From: Capronia americana
Lineage: Eukaryota > Ascomycota > Eurotiomycetes > Chaetothyriales > Herpotrichiellaceae
Assembly: GCA_016110215.1 (NCBI GenBank)
Contig: JADWQD010000002.1
Coordinates: 372,001-436,000, forward strand
DNA: 64,000 nucleotides
Reading direction: 5' to 3'
Shown in pieces: positions 1 to 10,232 of this stretch. A model generated the notes under the pieces. It searched no databases, was not told where the DNA came from, and saw nothing but the letters and a program-made list of their open reading frames with translations. A program made the position numbers and the translations under genes. Positions within the stretch are counted from its first letter, which is position 1; each line of letters begins with the position of its first letter.

Positions 1-410
1 CCCCTCTCGCGGGCATGCACATTTTCAAAATCACCTTCCGATTGACCCGACATTGATGCCTCGCCTTTCATGACCTTCCCCCACCGCACTCATCCTCGTG
101 CTTTCAATGCTCGCTTTGGAGACGATGGTGACTGTGCAGTGAGATTCCCGTACGATGTCCAAGTCAGGGCGTCGCCCGCCACTCGGGGATGCAGCCCCGT
201 CCGGCTAAAATTCGATCCTTCAGACCTGCAAGCTGCAGAATGCAGCCCACCGGACAAACGAACCGAACCTGGATGACGGATGGTACGAGCGATCAGCGCC
301 AGCCACAATCCCGGGGGAAGGAAGGAAGGCTTACGCAGGACACGCAAGGGAGCGCGCATGAGGCTGGAGGCCAGCACCGCTACATAAGTACCGCTGTTGG
401 TAGGCCAAGA

Positions 411-430
411 CTCACTCACTCACTCACTCA
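411..430. repeat. (CTCA)n microsatellite
   Basis: About five tandem copies of the tetranucleotide CTCA. It lies in the otherwise featureless first 560 bases, where no gene is recognised; short open frames there show no family resemblance. Confidence 0.75.
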
Positions 431-560
431 GCACTTCTCGGAACGAGCACACACAGGGATGCTCGCATGAAGGAAAGGGTACATGACGTGTCCCTTTCCT
501 TCCTTGTCTGGCCTCGTCGATTGCTTCCTCCCTCGGCCAGCACCCGATGCGAAGGAATCA

Positions 561-567
561 TATAAAA
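561..567 (+). promoter_or_regulatory. TATA-box candidate of the first alpha/beta hydrolase
   Basis: TATAAAA lies 160 bases upstream of the chosen ATG at 727. The motif and distance suit a fungal core promoter, but no transcription start is known. Confidence 0.35.
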
Positions 568-649
568 ATGCGAGATCAGAACTAGCTTTCTGTGGCTTGT
601 ACAGGTGAGAGCCCGCTGTACAATAAGGCGTCCATCAGGCCATCAACGA

Positions 650-706
650 TCAAGCATCAAGCGTTCAAGCGTCAAGCATCAAGCATCAAGCGTCCAGCAT
701 CCAGCA
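650..706 (+). repeat. Imperfect tandem CATCAAGCG-type repeat in a 5' leader
   Basis: Five to six degenerate copies of a roughly 10-base unit (CATCAAGCRT / CATCCAG) lie immediately before the hydrolase ATG at 727. The frame stays open through them, so a longer N-terminus is formally possible, but that extension would be low complexity and has no ATG. Confidence 0.6.
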
Positions 707-726
707 TCTCGGATCGGGGAAAAAAA

Positions 727-1767
727 ATGGACAAGCTGCCCCTCTTGGGCCGAGAAATCCCCTCGACAGTCAGCCCGACATACCAGATCTATGACCCTCT
801 CCTATCTGCCGCCGCCACCGCAATCCACCGCACCCAACGCCATGAATTCTCCTACGGCCCTCACCCCCGCCACAAACTAGACCTCTACACTCCCTCACCA
901 CAGGCCGGCGCCGCCGAAGCAGCGGCGTCTCCGTCCGGACACCCTCGTCGTCGGGTCCTGGTCTTCGTCTACGGCGGCGGGTTCGTGTCGGGCGACAAGC
1001 GGCTCGCGGGCGTGGGCCGCGGTCCGCACATGCAAGGAGACGTCGCCTACGCCAACATCGGCCATTTCTTCGCCGAGAAGTTCCGCCTCGAGACCGTGGT
1101 GATGGATTACCGCCTCCTCGGCCACGGTGCCGCCTACGCCTCCGGGGCTGAGGACGTGGATCTCTGCCTCCGATGGGTCGCCGCGCGCTTTGGCAGCCCG
1201 GCTCGAATCCGAACCCGAACCCGAGCCCGAGCCCCCACCCCGGCCTCAGCGCCCGCAGAGGTGTATATCCTGGGGAACTCGGCCGGCGCGGTGCACGTCG
1301 CGTCGTGGCTCTTCGGCGACAAGTGGGCACGCAGTCGGAGGCCCGAGTCTGACTCCGACGCCACCCGCCTCGAGGCCGTCGGCCTGCTGGGCTGTCCCTT
1401 CCGCCTGGATCCCGACGGCGGCTGCATGGGCCGCGCAGTGACGGCCTACTACGGCACGGCCGGCGACGCGAGACTGTCCGAGCCGACGTCGTTGATGTTG
1501 CGCGCCATGGCCATCAGCGGTCTCTCGGGCGAGGCGGCCGTCAAGTGGCCGCGCGTCATGACCATGGTCAGCGAGTTCGACCCCGAGCACATCATCGAGG
1601 CGGGCCGCGAGTTTGCTCGTCTGTGGAGCGAGAGGGGCGGCGAGGGCGGGTTCGTCGAGATCCAGGGCCACAACCACATCAGTCCCGCGCTGTCGCTTGG
1701 CACGGGCGTCGCAGCCGAGGAGGACTGGGGGGTCCGGTTTGGGAGGTGGCTGACTGAAGGAGGATAG
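727..1767 (+). CDS. Alpha/beta hydrolase (esterase/lipase-like)
   Basis: Single-exon protein of 346 residues predicted to hydrolyse an ester or amide; the substrate is unknown. After the first beta strands an oxyanion-type Gly triplet appears in VYGGGFVSGDK. The nucleophile elbow GNSAG puts the catalytic Ser near residue 185. A candidate acid is Asp285 in SEFDPEH, and the catalytic His is 315 or 317 in GHNHIS. The pattern fits the BD-FAE / kynurenine-formamidase-like branch of alpha/beta hydrolases rather than classic lipases. The ATG at 727 was chosen because it follows an A-rich stretch and is the first ATG in frame. Codon use is strongly GC-rich. No signal peptide is visible, so it is probably cytosolic. 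Family assignment is firm; role is not known. Confidence 0.85.
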   Translation: MDKLPLLGREIPSTVSPTYQIYDPLLSAAATAIHRTQRHEFSYGPHPRHKLDLYTPSPQAGAAEAAASPSGHPRRRVLVFVYGGGFVSGDKRLAGVGRGPHMQGDVAYANIGHFFAEKFRLETVVMDYRLLGHGAAYASGAEDVDLCLRWVAARFGSPARIRTRTRARAPTPASAPAEVYILGNSAGAVHVASWLFGDKWARSRRPESDSDATRLEAVGLLGCPFRLDPDGGCMGRAVTAYYGTAGDARLSEPTSLMLRAMAISGLSGEAAVKWPRVMTMVSEFDPEHIIEAGREFARLWSERGGEGGFVEIQGHNHISPALSLGTGVAAEEDWGVRFGRWLTEGG

Positions 1768-2589
1768 CGTGTGAAAGCAGATTGACTGAAAGACTGCGAT
1801 CCAGACCTGCAGCGACTAAACAAACAGGCTACCTTTGTTTCCTGAATGTCCATTGCTGTTACTGAGATGCACCTGTCCGTCTGTCCGGAGGGAGGTAGGT
1901 AGGTATTTAGGTAGTAGAGGAGGACGAAAAACCTGTCCTTCGTCGTCCCGTTCTGATTAGCCGCTCGCCGCTTTGCTCACCCTCGGCTCACCTGCCGCTC
2001 CCTGAGCGCTCCCTGAAGACTACCTGAGCATGTTGAGGGGCGTCGAGGGATGGAGAGAACGAGTCACTTCAGGCTCCAAGCTAGGAAATAAATTCACGGT
2101 GAGCGCACCCTTCATCGGGACAAGGGTGACGTCGCCCCGTGCTCACCCCAGTCTCGCGCTAGCCATAGTGAGCCGGGTGAGTGATCATCTGTGACTCCCT
2201 CTGAGGCGACCGTCGACGGAGGCGGCACCTGTCTGACAGTCCTGTATATATTTCGAAGGCTTTCAAGTTATTACCGGGTATAATAGTAGCCTATCGCGTT
2301 CTCCATCGCTAACAGTTACACGCAGTATTTAACCGTGCGAACTTTATTCTAGCCTCTTCCTCTCAGTCTTGCAGTCGTCCAGGAATTGGACCTCACTCAG
2401 ATGTTAGAAGCTCGAGAACAACCCTGTTACATCACAATACAAGAGAGGAGTTCGAAAAGGATCTGTGCCCGCCGTTTACACTGAGCGAATACAGCCGGCA
2501 CCCCAACAGCATTCCACATCTGTGAGCGCCGTCGTAACATTCCGGAGAAGGTCGAGTTAGCCACAGCTGAACAAAATCTTGTGCAAAGT
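1768..2589. other. Intergenic region with clustered GTGAG/CTCAC and GCTCC-TGA motifs
   Basis: No gene is recognised. The stretch 1920-2160 is rich in short GTGAGC/GCTCAC words and includes the 20-mer at 1997-2016 that recurs with two mismatches at 12661-12680. Positions 1922-1934 match, inverted, a 13-mer at 12763-12775. The rest is probably the promoter of the phosphoribosyltransferase-like gene, with AT-rich TATA-like words near 2245-2285. Confidence 0.4.
1997..2016 (+). repeat. 20-base repeat unit, left copy
   Basis: The sequence GCTCCCTGAGCGCTCCCTGA is itself two copies of a 10-base unit. It matches 18 of 20 bases with 12661-12680 in the same orientation. It could be a subterminal repeat of a decayed transposon or a regulatory motif; no transposase was found. 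Confidence 0.35.
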
Positions 2590-3477
2590 ATGACTGACGA
2601 CCTGCCTCCTAACGTCCATGTCTCTCGTCACCCATGTCTTCTGGCGAAATTGTCGCAACTACGCTGTGCGAGATCGGGGCCAAAAGAAACGGGGGCATTG
2701 CTCCGTGAGATCTCGGTCATACTAGGCATCGAAGCCCTTGGTCGCATTGTAGAAGTGATCGATTCTGGGACGGTAACTGCTACCCTCACTGAGGCAGATG
2801 TCTACTTACATCTGTCCGGCATTGTATCTCGTACTCCAACTCCGGACGAGTTTTTCACATCTCTCGATAAGTGCTGACTGCCGAGCGTGCAGGATGTATC
2901 TCCACTTGGTGTTGAGTACACTACTCGATCGATCTCGCCGTCAAAGCTTGTTTTGATTCCAATTTTGCGAACAGGCCTGGGAATGGTCGAAGGTGAGCTT
3001 CCCAACTCTTGATTCGTGTCACCGTCGTGATACTCAGAATGTCCTTCTGAAACGTTCTTAGCTTTGGAGCTAATACTTCCGGACCCTGTACCCGTATACC
3101 ATCTTGGTTTCTACCGGGATTCTGCCACGCTAGAACCTGTAGAGTACTACAACAACCTCGCCTTTCAGACATCGCCGACGGGCTCAACAGGAGATTCAGC
3201 TCGTGCCGAGGTGGCTTTCATCCTCGATCCTGTCATTGCAACCGGTGGCACTGTTGCGGGTGCCATGGACGCACTCCGGGCGTGGGGTATTAGGAGGGTG
3301 GTTGTGATTGCTGTTCTTGGAACCAAGAGAGGCCTCACGCGAATAGTTGAGGACTGGTAGAGTGGTCTCGATATCTTCGTTGGGGCCGTAGATGAGGATA
3401 TCAATGATAAGGGCATGGTTGTACCGGGCACTGGTGATATTGGTGATAGGATGTGGCTAACCGTCAAGTATAAGTAG
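2590..3477 (+). pseudogene. Uracil phosphoribosyltransferase, interrupted by an in-frame TAG
   Basis: Would convert uracil and PRPP to UMP. Exons are 2590-2772, 2893-2992 and 3062-3477, with introns of 120 and 69 nt; the first intron has a CTGAC branch site. The N-terminus (NVHVSRHP... LLREISVILG), the core LVLIPILRTGLGMVEA, the segment VYHLGFYRD, and the PRPP-binding loop FILDPVIATGGT around residues 135-150 are all typical. The frame is stopped by TAG at 3358-3360 after residue 193. The same frame then continues with unmistakable family sequence (DIFVGAVDE, then VPGTGDIGDR, the uracil-binding end) to a second stop at 3475. Read through, the protein would be 232 residues, normal for the family. 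The truncated form lacks the uracil-binding C-terminus and is probably inactive. Sequencing error or stop readthrough cannot be excluded. Confidence 0.8.
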
Positions 3478-3744
3478 TCAACCTCGGATTATTTCTTGGG
3501 AAGAACACAAATTGAGGATCCTAGCTTCCCACGTTCCGTCCATGAGACGTCAATACCTGTTGACTATGTCGCCGCCCCGAAATGCTGATGTCAGTCAGTG
3601 TCCATTCCTCTTAGACCCAGGAAACATAGGACCTATTGTGTGGGAAGTTGCCTCTCTTGTGAAGGATCTCGTTGAACTTACGTGGCTTAGCGGACCGGAC
3701 AGTGCCCCCGGCGCTCGAAGCCTGTGCGACCAGCAATGTGTCTA

Positions 3745-6160
3745 TCAAATCCCCACCTGAGCAAAAGACGAAGCTACTTCTGAAGCTTCCCAGAACTCCT
3801 CTTCAGAGCTGTCAAGGCTGCCATCTGCCGAGCTTCCGGCCACCTCTGATGGTTCTGGAGATGTCGGCCTCTGATGATCGACGCGCTCTGCCGTGGCGTC
3901 AAGGCTCGCCACTCGGACCATTAAATCCGCGAAATATTCTCTCACTGGCACCTGCACACCTGACCGGTTGTCGAACACGTTGGCTGGCGTCAAATTCTCC
4001 GCGTTCAATCGACTGACATGTGAAGATCGAAAAAGGTGGCAGAAAGTGCCCTGCAGGATGATTTTGAGCGTATCCTCGTCTGCGTAACCGGCTACCCAGT
4101 GTAACAATGAAGACCCTAATGGCTGTGTGTCGGTCGCCTTACTGATTGGCAACAAGAGACGCAAGATTTCGTGGAAATTGTTCTTGACAGCGTCGCATAT
4201 AGGAATGACGTTGTACTCGTCGGGTATGCTTGTGTCTGCTCCGCATCCTATCAAGTATGCAGCATGTTCGTGATTGCCTAGACGCGCTGCGTAACCAAGT
4301 GGTGTGCGCAATCGGCAATCCCTTTTGTTGACAGCAGTGCCCTTCGAAACCAGCAATTTGATTATGGCTAGATCGTCGCAGTTGCCAATTGCGTAACAAA
4401 GGGCGGTCCGGCCCCAGTAATCAACCGCATTCACATCACTTCCATGACTGATCAATTCTTCGATGATCTCAATAGGGCTGTCTTTCTTGTTGAGGACTGC
4501 GTGGTGGAGGGGCAGTTGACCCCAGTGAGAGGCCAACGTTGGGTCGGCACGAAAAGCTAACAACGTTCTCACCGCCGCTACATCGTTGCGCGTTGCTGCC
4601 CACGATAAGGCTGTCCGCCCATCCACATCGACATCATCAATCTCTTTCGTGGAAAGACTCAGCAGCTCCTGCAAGCTTGCTCCTGAGAGACCAAGAACGA
4701 TTTTGTGCAAAGATGGAAAACCGCGGGAGTCGAGGAAGTCTCCATCTTCAAACATGGTATGGAAGGAAGTCAGTTTGAGTGGCTCGCTCAAGACTCCAAA
4801 AATGCGGCGCCAAGCAAGCGACACGGGAGTGCTACGTGAGCATTAGTAGACTCATGGAAAATCTTTGAGCCTCTGATCGACCTACGCTTGCTCTTTATCC
4901 TCTGCGTCTCGTTTAGCTCCAATATCCAGCAAGAAGCGGGCCAGATCTGGATGATCGTAATTGACAGCATACTGCCAGAGCAAGTCAGTCAGAGCTCATG
5001 CGTTGGAATTATCAGAGTTACGTGAAGTGGGGTCCTTCCAGTCTGTGATCCGATATCGAATGGTGATGCCAACTTCCTATCGAACAGCGATTGCATGCCT
5101 GCTATATTGCCTTGACAAGCGTACAGGAACACTTCGGACATGTCCGGAATTACTCTGGGCATCTCAAGTGAGACTCGCAGGCCTTCAGCAGCTGGACGTG
5201 AGAGCGCAATTTGTAACATTCGGCCCGTAAACCATGAGGGAAAGTAGTATGTAAGGCGAAAGCGAGGAGCGCCTCGCTGCTTACAGTTCTTCTCGCTGCA
5301 GCGACCTTTCAGGTATGGAAGCCCAGTATAGCCTATGAAAAGCAAGCCAAGGAAATCGCGTGCTATGCTGGGGGTCCGAACAGCTTGGATCTTGTGACAA
5401 TGGCAGCTACACCACTCGTTGCAACTCGACTTGTACCGGGTGACTCGGACCTGGACCGCATCGTTCAGCGCGGGTGGCGGAGAAGCCGGCATCTGGCCAG
5501 TTGAAGCAGGGTCAGAAGGTGTGATATTTGGTATAACAGCTACCGTGGGCAAGGCTCCAGATGTGATACTCTGCGGCTGCTGTTCTAGACTTTTCAGGAT
5601 CCTGGTTTGCTCCTTCAGCTGCGCGGCTGCGTCTTGTTGCAATACCGCCAGGCTATCGATCTGAACCTGTATTCGAGAGGTGTCGGACCTAGCGAGGGCA
5701 TGCGAAGTCAGTAGAGTCCTCGCTGTGTCCGGTCAGTTACCCACAGCGCTACATTTGAGCACAGGCGAGAGATAGTCTGTCGCATCTCTCTGAGCTGCGT
5801 ATAACGTCTCGTGATCTTTGATTTCTTCCGCACCCAAGCAAATGGCGACACCGTAACTTTTCCTGTGCGAGAATTCGTCTCCACCACGCCGTCTTTCAAG
5901 GCTTTATTGACACCCTCCAACTCGGCGAAGATTCTCTTGAGGAGAACAGCAAGGACATTATCTCTTTGCGACGTCCCCTGCCGTTCACGATCCTTCAGGA
6001 TCTCGCTCAATTCCTCGAGTGCAAGTCGAAGGTCAGAAGTCTCGTTGATCAGGCCAAGTACTTCTGCTTCAGCCGCACAAAATTTGCGCACTTGGTCGAG
6101 GGAAACGCCAACGACCTGTGCAATAGTGATAGCGCTTGCAATTATTGACAAAGGGTCCAT
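3745..6160 (-). CDS. Ankyrin-repeat protein with fungal N-terminal domain (NLR-like)
   Basis: Four exons: 6160-5741 (or 5745), 5666 (or 5688)-5022, 4971-4886 and 4831-3745, giving 745 or 751 residues. Two splice choices for intron 1 both keep frame. The protein opens with MDPLSIIASAITIAQV, the hydrophobic helical N-terminal domain common to fungal STAND/NLR-like and ankyrin proteins. A helical and coiled region follows, then a conserved block with a Cys/His cluster (CNEWCSCHCH) and two further cysteines before a YYFPSWF motif. From about residue 330 there are at least six ankyrin repeats (TPLHYAVNY, GRTALSWAA, GQLPLHHAV, GRTALCYAI, RTPLGYAAR). The C-terminus is acidic. No NACHT or NB-ARC nucleotide-binding core is present. 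Introns of 50 and 54 nt (introns 2 and 3) are well supported. Likely a cytosolic recognition or scaffold protein; ligand unknown. Confidence 0.82.
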
Positions 6161-7529
6161 GAGCAGCAGTCTGAAGTTACACAAGCTTTCTCTCTCACGT
6201 AGATCTCGTTCTGGCTGGCTGTGTAGCCTGCTTCGTAGCTCCCAGGAGCAGCGACCGTAGAGTGACTATCGACAGCGATATGTGCGCGACTGTGAAAATT
6301 GTGCGCTGAATCACTCATGGATATGGAGCTCCACTGTCAAGGGAAACAGATTTTATCTTGTCTGACAGCGGCAATAACATGTGAGTAACGCTACAGGCAG
6401 TACGCTATGGTATTTCTTCTGTCCCGCGCGCTTTGGGGTAATTGCACGTCGTGGTGCGCGTGCTTGGTACCCGAACGTCCACATTTCCATGTTTATGCGT
6501 GCTTAATACCCAGGTCTTTTTGACGCCGCTTCACAATTCGCAGATCCGTCATTGGTGCCCGCAGTTAACGTGGAATGCTGCCTAGATGAATGAGGAAGTG
6601 TTGACTCGCTAATCGCCATAGGAAGCTGTCGTGACCTGGACCACAGGAAGTGGGAGAATCGTCGTGTACCGATGCTGGGGTGTTGCATACCTGTAGCCTC
6701 TTCGTGCCAAGGTAAATCTGGATTGGGACACTTCGGCCCCTGTAGACACTCGCCGCGGGCGAGTGCTAGTCGGCAATGTAATAATGTGGCACGGATATCG
6801 TGCGTATTAATCGGGGCAATCGAATCGTCTCAACTCGAGCGTTGTTTGTGCACGAGCTACACGAGCTCGACGGGTGCGTGAGGCCGGGCCTAGTGACGGC
6901 ACTACGTCATCTCATGCAAGTCTTAAATGCAACCACAACCTCGTAAAACGTGTGCCACCCAACTGCTCACCGGTTTCGTTAGAGCAACGTACTGAGACAA
7001 GCTGAGAGTCGAAATCGCCAGGGGCTCTATGCGAGCTGCAGTCGGGCGCACACCTTCTTCAAAGTCGTTCTCTGCCTGATTGGTCTCCTTCGGTTCGTTG
7101 TGCCAACACTAAGTGCGGCAATATTGCATATTGCAGCTTCCACCTTGGGCGCCATCATTCTTGCTCTCGATGGTCCGCAGGCACGCTCTCTAGCCAATCA
7201 GTGCATTCTACGTAGGTGGTCACCACGACACGAGACCGGCGTGTTGCATGAGACCGACACTGACACGAAGGTGCACCTCAGAGACATCTGCGCCATTAGC
7301 GTTTTAGAGAGAGGAGCGAGAACAGCGTGGTCCCGCTGCGCTCCGTGAAGCTGAACAGAGAGAGCAAAAAGTCAGAGGAGTCTTCGTTCGCGCACATTTT
7401 CCGACCTTCAAACATCTACCAGGTGCCTAAACGTCACGTAAGGCATTACGTTTCCGCCCTTCAGTCTCCATCTTGTCGACTCCGGCTTCACCGACAATCC
7501 TGTGTTGAGGCTCTTCCGTGGCGACGAAA
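6161..7529. other. Gene-free region upstream of the ankyrin and Nudix genes
   Basis: Shared divergent upstream region of the minus-strand ankyrin gene and the plus-strand Nudix gene. Only short open frames without family resemblance are visible. Nothing convincing beyond promoter function. Confidence 0.5.
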
Positions 7530-8030
7530 ATGGCGACAGACAGCCCTAAAGTTCGAGTAGGTGTCGGTGTCTTCGTACTCAAGGCGAATCCGGAGTCTGG
7601 CGACAACCCTGTGTTCCTGGTCGGTAAGCGCCGTGGTTCCCATGGTGCTGGGACTTGGGCGCTTCCAGGTGGCCACCTTGAGTTTGGCGAAACATTTGAG
7701 CAGTGTGCAGCTCGTGAGATTGATGAGGAGACCGGTTTGGGCATCCAGAACATAAGATATCTTAGCGCTACGAACGACATCATGAAAAAGGACAACAAGC
7801 ACTACATCACGGTATTCATGATGTGCGAGCGGGCGGAAGAGGCTCGAAGCCCTGCAATTCGGGAGCCCGAAAAGTGTGAAAGATGGGAATGGTGGACCTG
7901 GGACCAACTGCTGGAGTATGCGAAGAAAGCTGAAGAGGCTGAAGAAGGCCATGTCCTTGAGACTACGCTGTTCACACCCTTTTTGAACCTTCTGAAGCAA
8001 CATCCTGGTGTGCGACCTACACAATGTTGA
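7530..8030 (+). CDS. Nudix hydrolase, NUDT15/MTH1-like
   Basis: Single-exon protein of 166 residues. The Nudix box spans residues 48-70 with the GX5EX7REUXEEXGU pattern fully kept (GGHLEFGET... AREIDEETGL), so the metal-binding glutamates needed for pyrophosphohydrolase activity are intact. The preceding GSHGAGTWALPGGHLEFGE and the later EKCERWEWWTWDQL resemble NUDT15-type enzymes that clean modified nucleoside triphosphates from the pool. The true substrate is inference. The ATG at 7530 was chosen; an in-frame GTG four codons earlier is unlikely. The protein is complete and no signal peptide is visible. Confidence 0.9.
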   Translation: MATDSPKVRVGVGVFVLKANPESGDNPVFLVGKRRGSHGAGTWALPGGHLEFGETFEQCAAREIDEETGLGIQNIRYLSATNDIMKKDNKHYITVFMMCERAEEARSPAIREPEKCERWEWWTWDQLLEYAKKAEEAEEGHVLETTLFTPFLNLLKQHPGVRPTQC

Positions 8031-8286
8031 GATGATGGAACGAGAAAAGTGAACAAGATGGCATCATGGTTCTGTACCGAGGTTTGCAGAGACAGGGAGA
8101 ATGCCGTCGAGCGTATCAAACTTTCAGTAATTCATAATGTGTACTCTAGCATGAACAGAGGAGTCCATTTCAGCCAAAGCTTTCTCACCATGATGCTAAT
8201 CTTGATCAGCACTGTGCCTGTACGCTTCCATGTACCTATGCAAGACGACTTTGTACTTTTGGCTCGATGGTGGGACGGTGATAGAC

Positions 8287-10232
8287 CTAGGAAGAGCGAC
8301 GAACGACGTAAATTGGCAGGCCATGCTTTGGCCTCAGTGTGAAGCTTGGCAGATACTCCATTTGAAAATCAGGCCGAAGACTGAGGTGATATCTTCGGAA
8401 CAATGTCGCGATAGTGATGGTCATTTCGAGCATTGCGAGACCTTGTCCTGACTGAGTCAGTAAAAAAAAAATATCGAGTTGCTCTGACACCTAGTATCTA
8501 CCAAGACAATTTCTCGGCCCGTATGAGAAAGGGAAATACGACCCTCTGGTTTTGCGCTGGCCTGTTCTCCATCTCTCAGGGTCGAAGGTGTCCGCTCTGT
8601 CCCAAAGGGTTGGATCTCTGTGCACTAGCAATCTCAAGTATCAGCCGGAGCGTATGTAAAGACATTACAGCTTTGAAGCATCTAAACTTGGTGCTTACCG
8701 CCAGGATTCCATAAGGCGAGCGTCGTGTTCGCTGGTAACACCACACCTGCTATCTCGGTATCTGTCTGACAGCATCTGAACGTTCCAAAACCTGTAGAGT
8801 TGTACCTTAAAGTCTCCTTCAAGACCATATTCAAGTATGGAAGTTTCAATTGATCGAGGTTCGGTATGGAAACGTCAAGTGGAATGGACGCGTCCACCTC
8901 GGCCTGCAATCGTGCCAGTATATTGGGGTTCCTAAGCTGGCACATTGTAAGTACATGGTCAACATTGCCTGTATATTACGAGGACGACTTACTACTTCGT
9001 AAATGAGAAAAGACATAGTGTGTGCTGTTGTGTCTGCTCCAGCGACGAGAAAAGCAACTATGCATCAAAGTCAGCGTGAGCTTGATGATTTGCTGCCCGA
9101 GTAATACCATAATTGTCACAGAGTTCTTTCGTGCTGAATGTATAGTTTCCGTCGTCTTCCCTTTGCCTAGCTCACTCATTAGACACTAGAGAGTATCAAG
9201 TTCACGCGAATCATACTTGGCCAATATCTCAAAGATCTTATTGCTTGGCTTTTCGATGTGGGTGTTCCCGAGGTGCTCGTGGTTTTCTCGTACATTTTTG
9301 ATCGCTTGTTCAGCCATAGACCTTACCTCTGCGATGGCATGGTGCATACGCCGAGTCTTTGCAAGGAAAGGAAATCGTGCTCGCAAGGGGAAAATGCCAC
9401 ATTTCATCAATTCCGGAAGCACAATGTTCAAGAGTTCTATGATGCGGCAATCTTCGCCCTGAGAAAGCGCATGGAGGTCGGTGCCGAAGGCGATGTCGCC
9501 CATGAAGTCCAACGTCAGGCGAACATGAAGCGAAGAGATGTCCAACTCTATATGCTTCTTTGCAATAAGGTCCAGTTGAGTGAGGTAGTTCTGGAGAGTG
9601 TCTGTAATCAGCATATGTCGAATTTGAGGCGGAAGCTGTACGGACCGCGAGATGTTTTGCAAAGTAAGGATATTGAAGTTCAATTATTTGCGGTCGGAAG
9701 GCTGGCGCAAGCCGCTTTCTTTGCATCTTCCATCGTTCATGATGCATTTGTACGAATAAGGCATCTCCGTTCAGGGGTCGGAAGCCTTCGTACTGGATAG
9801 ACGCTTTCGGCCAATTCGCGATCAAGATCTTCGCAATCATTCCAGGTTCACCGATGTATATCACTCGTGAAAATGGGCCGTTCCACTGCGGCGACTTAGA
9901 CCTTGAGTCTGTACTGACTTGATGCATCTTACGGTTTGGAAGACATGCCCATACTCGCGATTCCATTGCAGCCACTCGCGATTCATCAGCATCCAGACAC
10001 TGGCTAGGATAGTATCACGTACCTTGTCATTCACATCGTCGGCCAGGGTCTGATCAAGATTCCCGATCCAGAAGTTCTTTACTGGCGGCCCAGGAAACTG
10101 TTGTCGTTTGTAGCATTGAGACTGTCTGAAGCGGAAGACTAGCACCCAGCTCATAAGACACACCACGATGAACCAAAGTTGAAGTATCAGCTTGTTCGAA
10201 TGTACGTGATCGTTAGCATCGTATGGAGACAT
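8287..10232 (-). CDS. Cytochrome P450 monooxygenase
   Basis: Eight exons: 10232-9933, 9885-9646, 9590-9217, 9166-9108, 9057-8993, 8936-8699, 8624-8502 and 8447-8287, closing to 519 residues. An N-terminal membrane anchor lies around residues 10-34 and is followed by a proline hinge (FPGPPVKNFWIGN). The I-helix motif AGADTT is near 329-334 and the ExxR helix (KETLRY) near 388. The heme loop FSYGPRNCLG carries the cysteine thiolate near residue 465. All catalytic signatures are present, so the gene looks functional although its exons fall in different frames. Introns 3-8 have strong signals. The intron at 9645-9591 begins with the unusual donor GTCCGT and is the weakest call. An ER-bound oxygenase of unknown substrate; nearby genes do not form a clear biosynthetic cluster. 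Confidence 0.87.

Noticed and set aside
2220..2580. Possible solo LTR upstream of the phosphoribosyltransferase-like gene
   Set aside because: AT-rich words and TGTTA/ACA-like ends occur, but there is no second copy, target duplication or primer-binding site in the window.
2773..2892. In-frame TGA at 2875 in the phosphoribosyltransferase-like gene
   Set aside because: It lies in a 120-nt intron with good GTAACT donor, CTGAC branch and GCAG acceptor, and removing it restores family sequence. Only the later TAG at 3358 remains as a lesion.
8287..10232. P450 first looked like a pseudogene missing its heme loop
   Set aside because: Conserved segments lie in several frames, but seven introns reconcile them into 519 residues with I-helix, ExxR and heme cysteine present.
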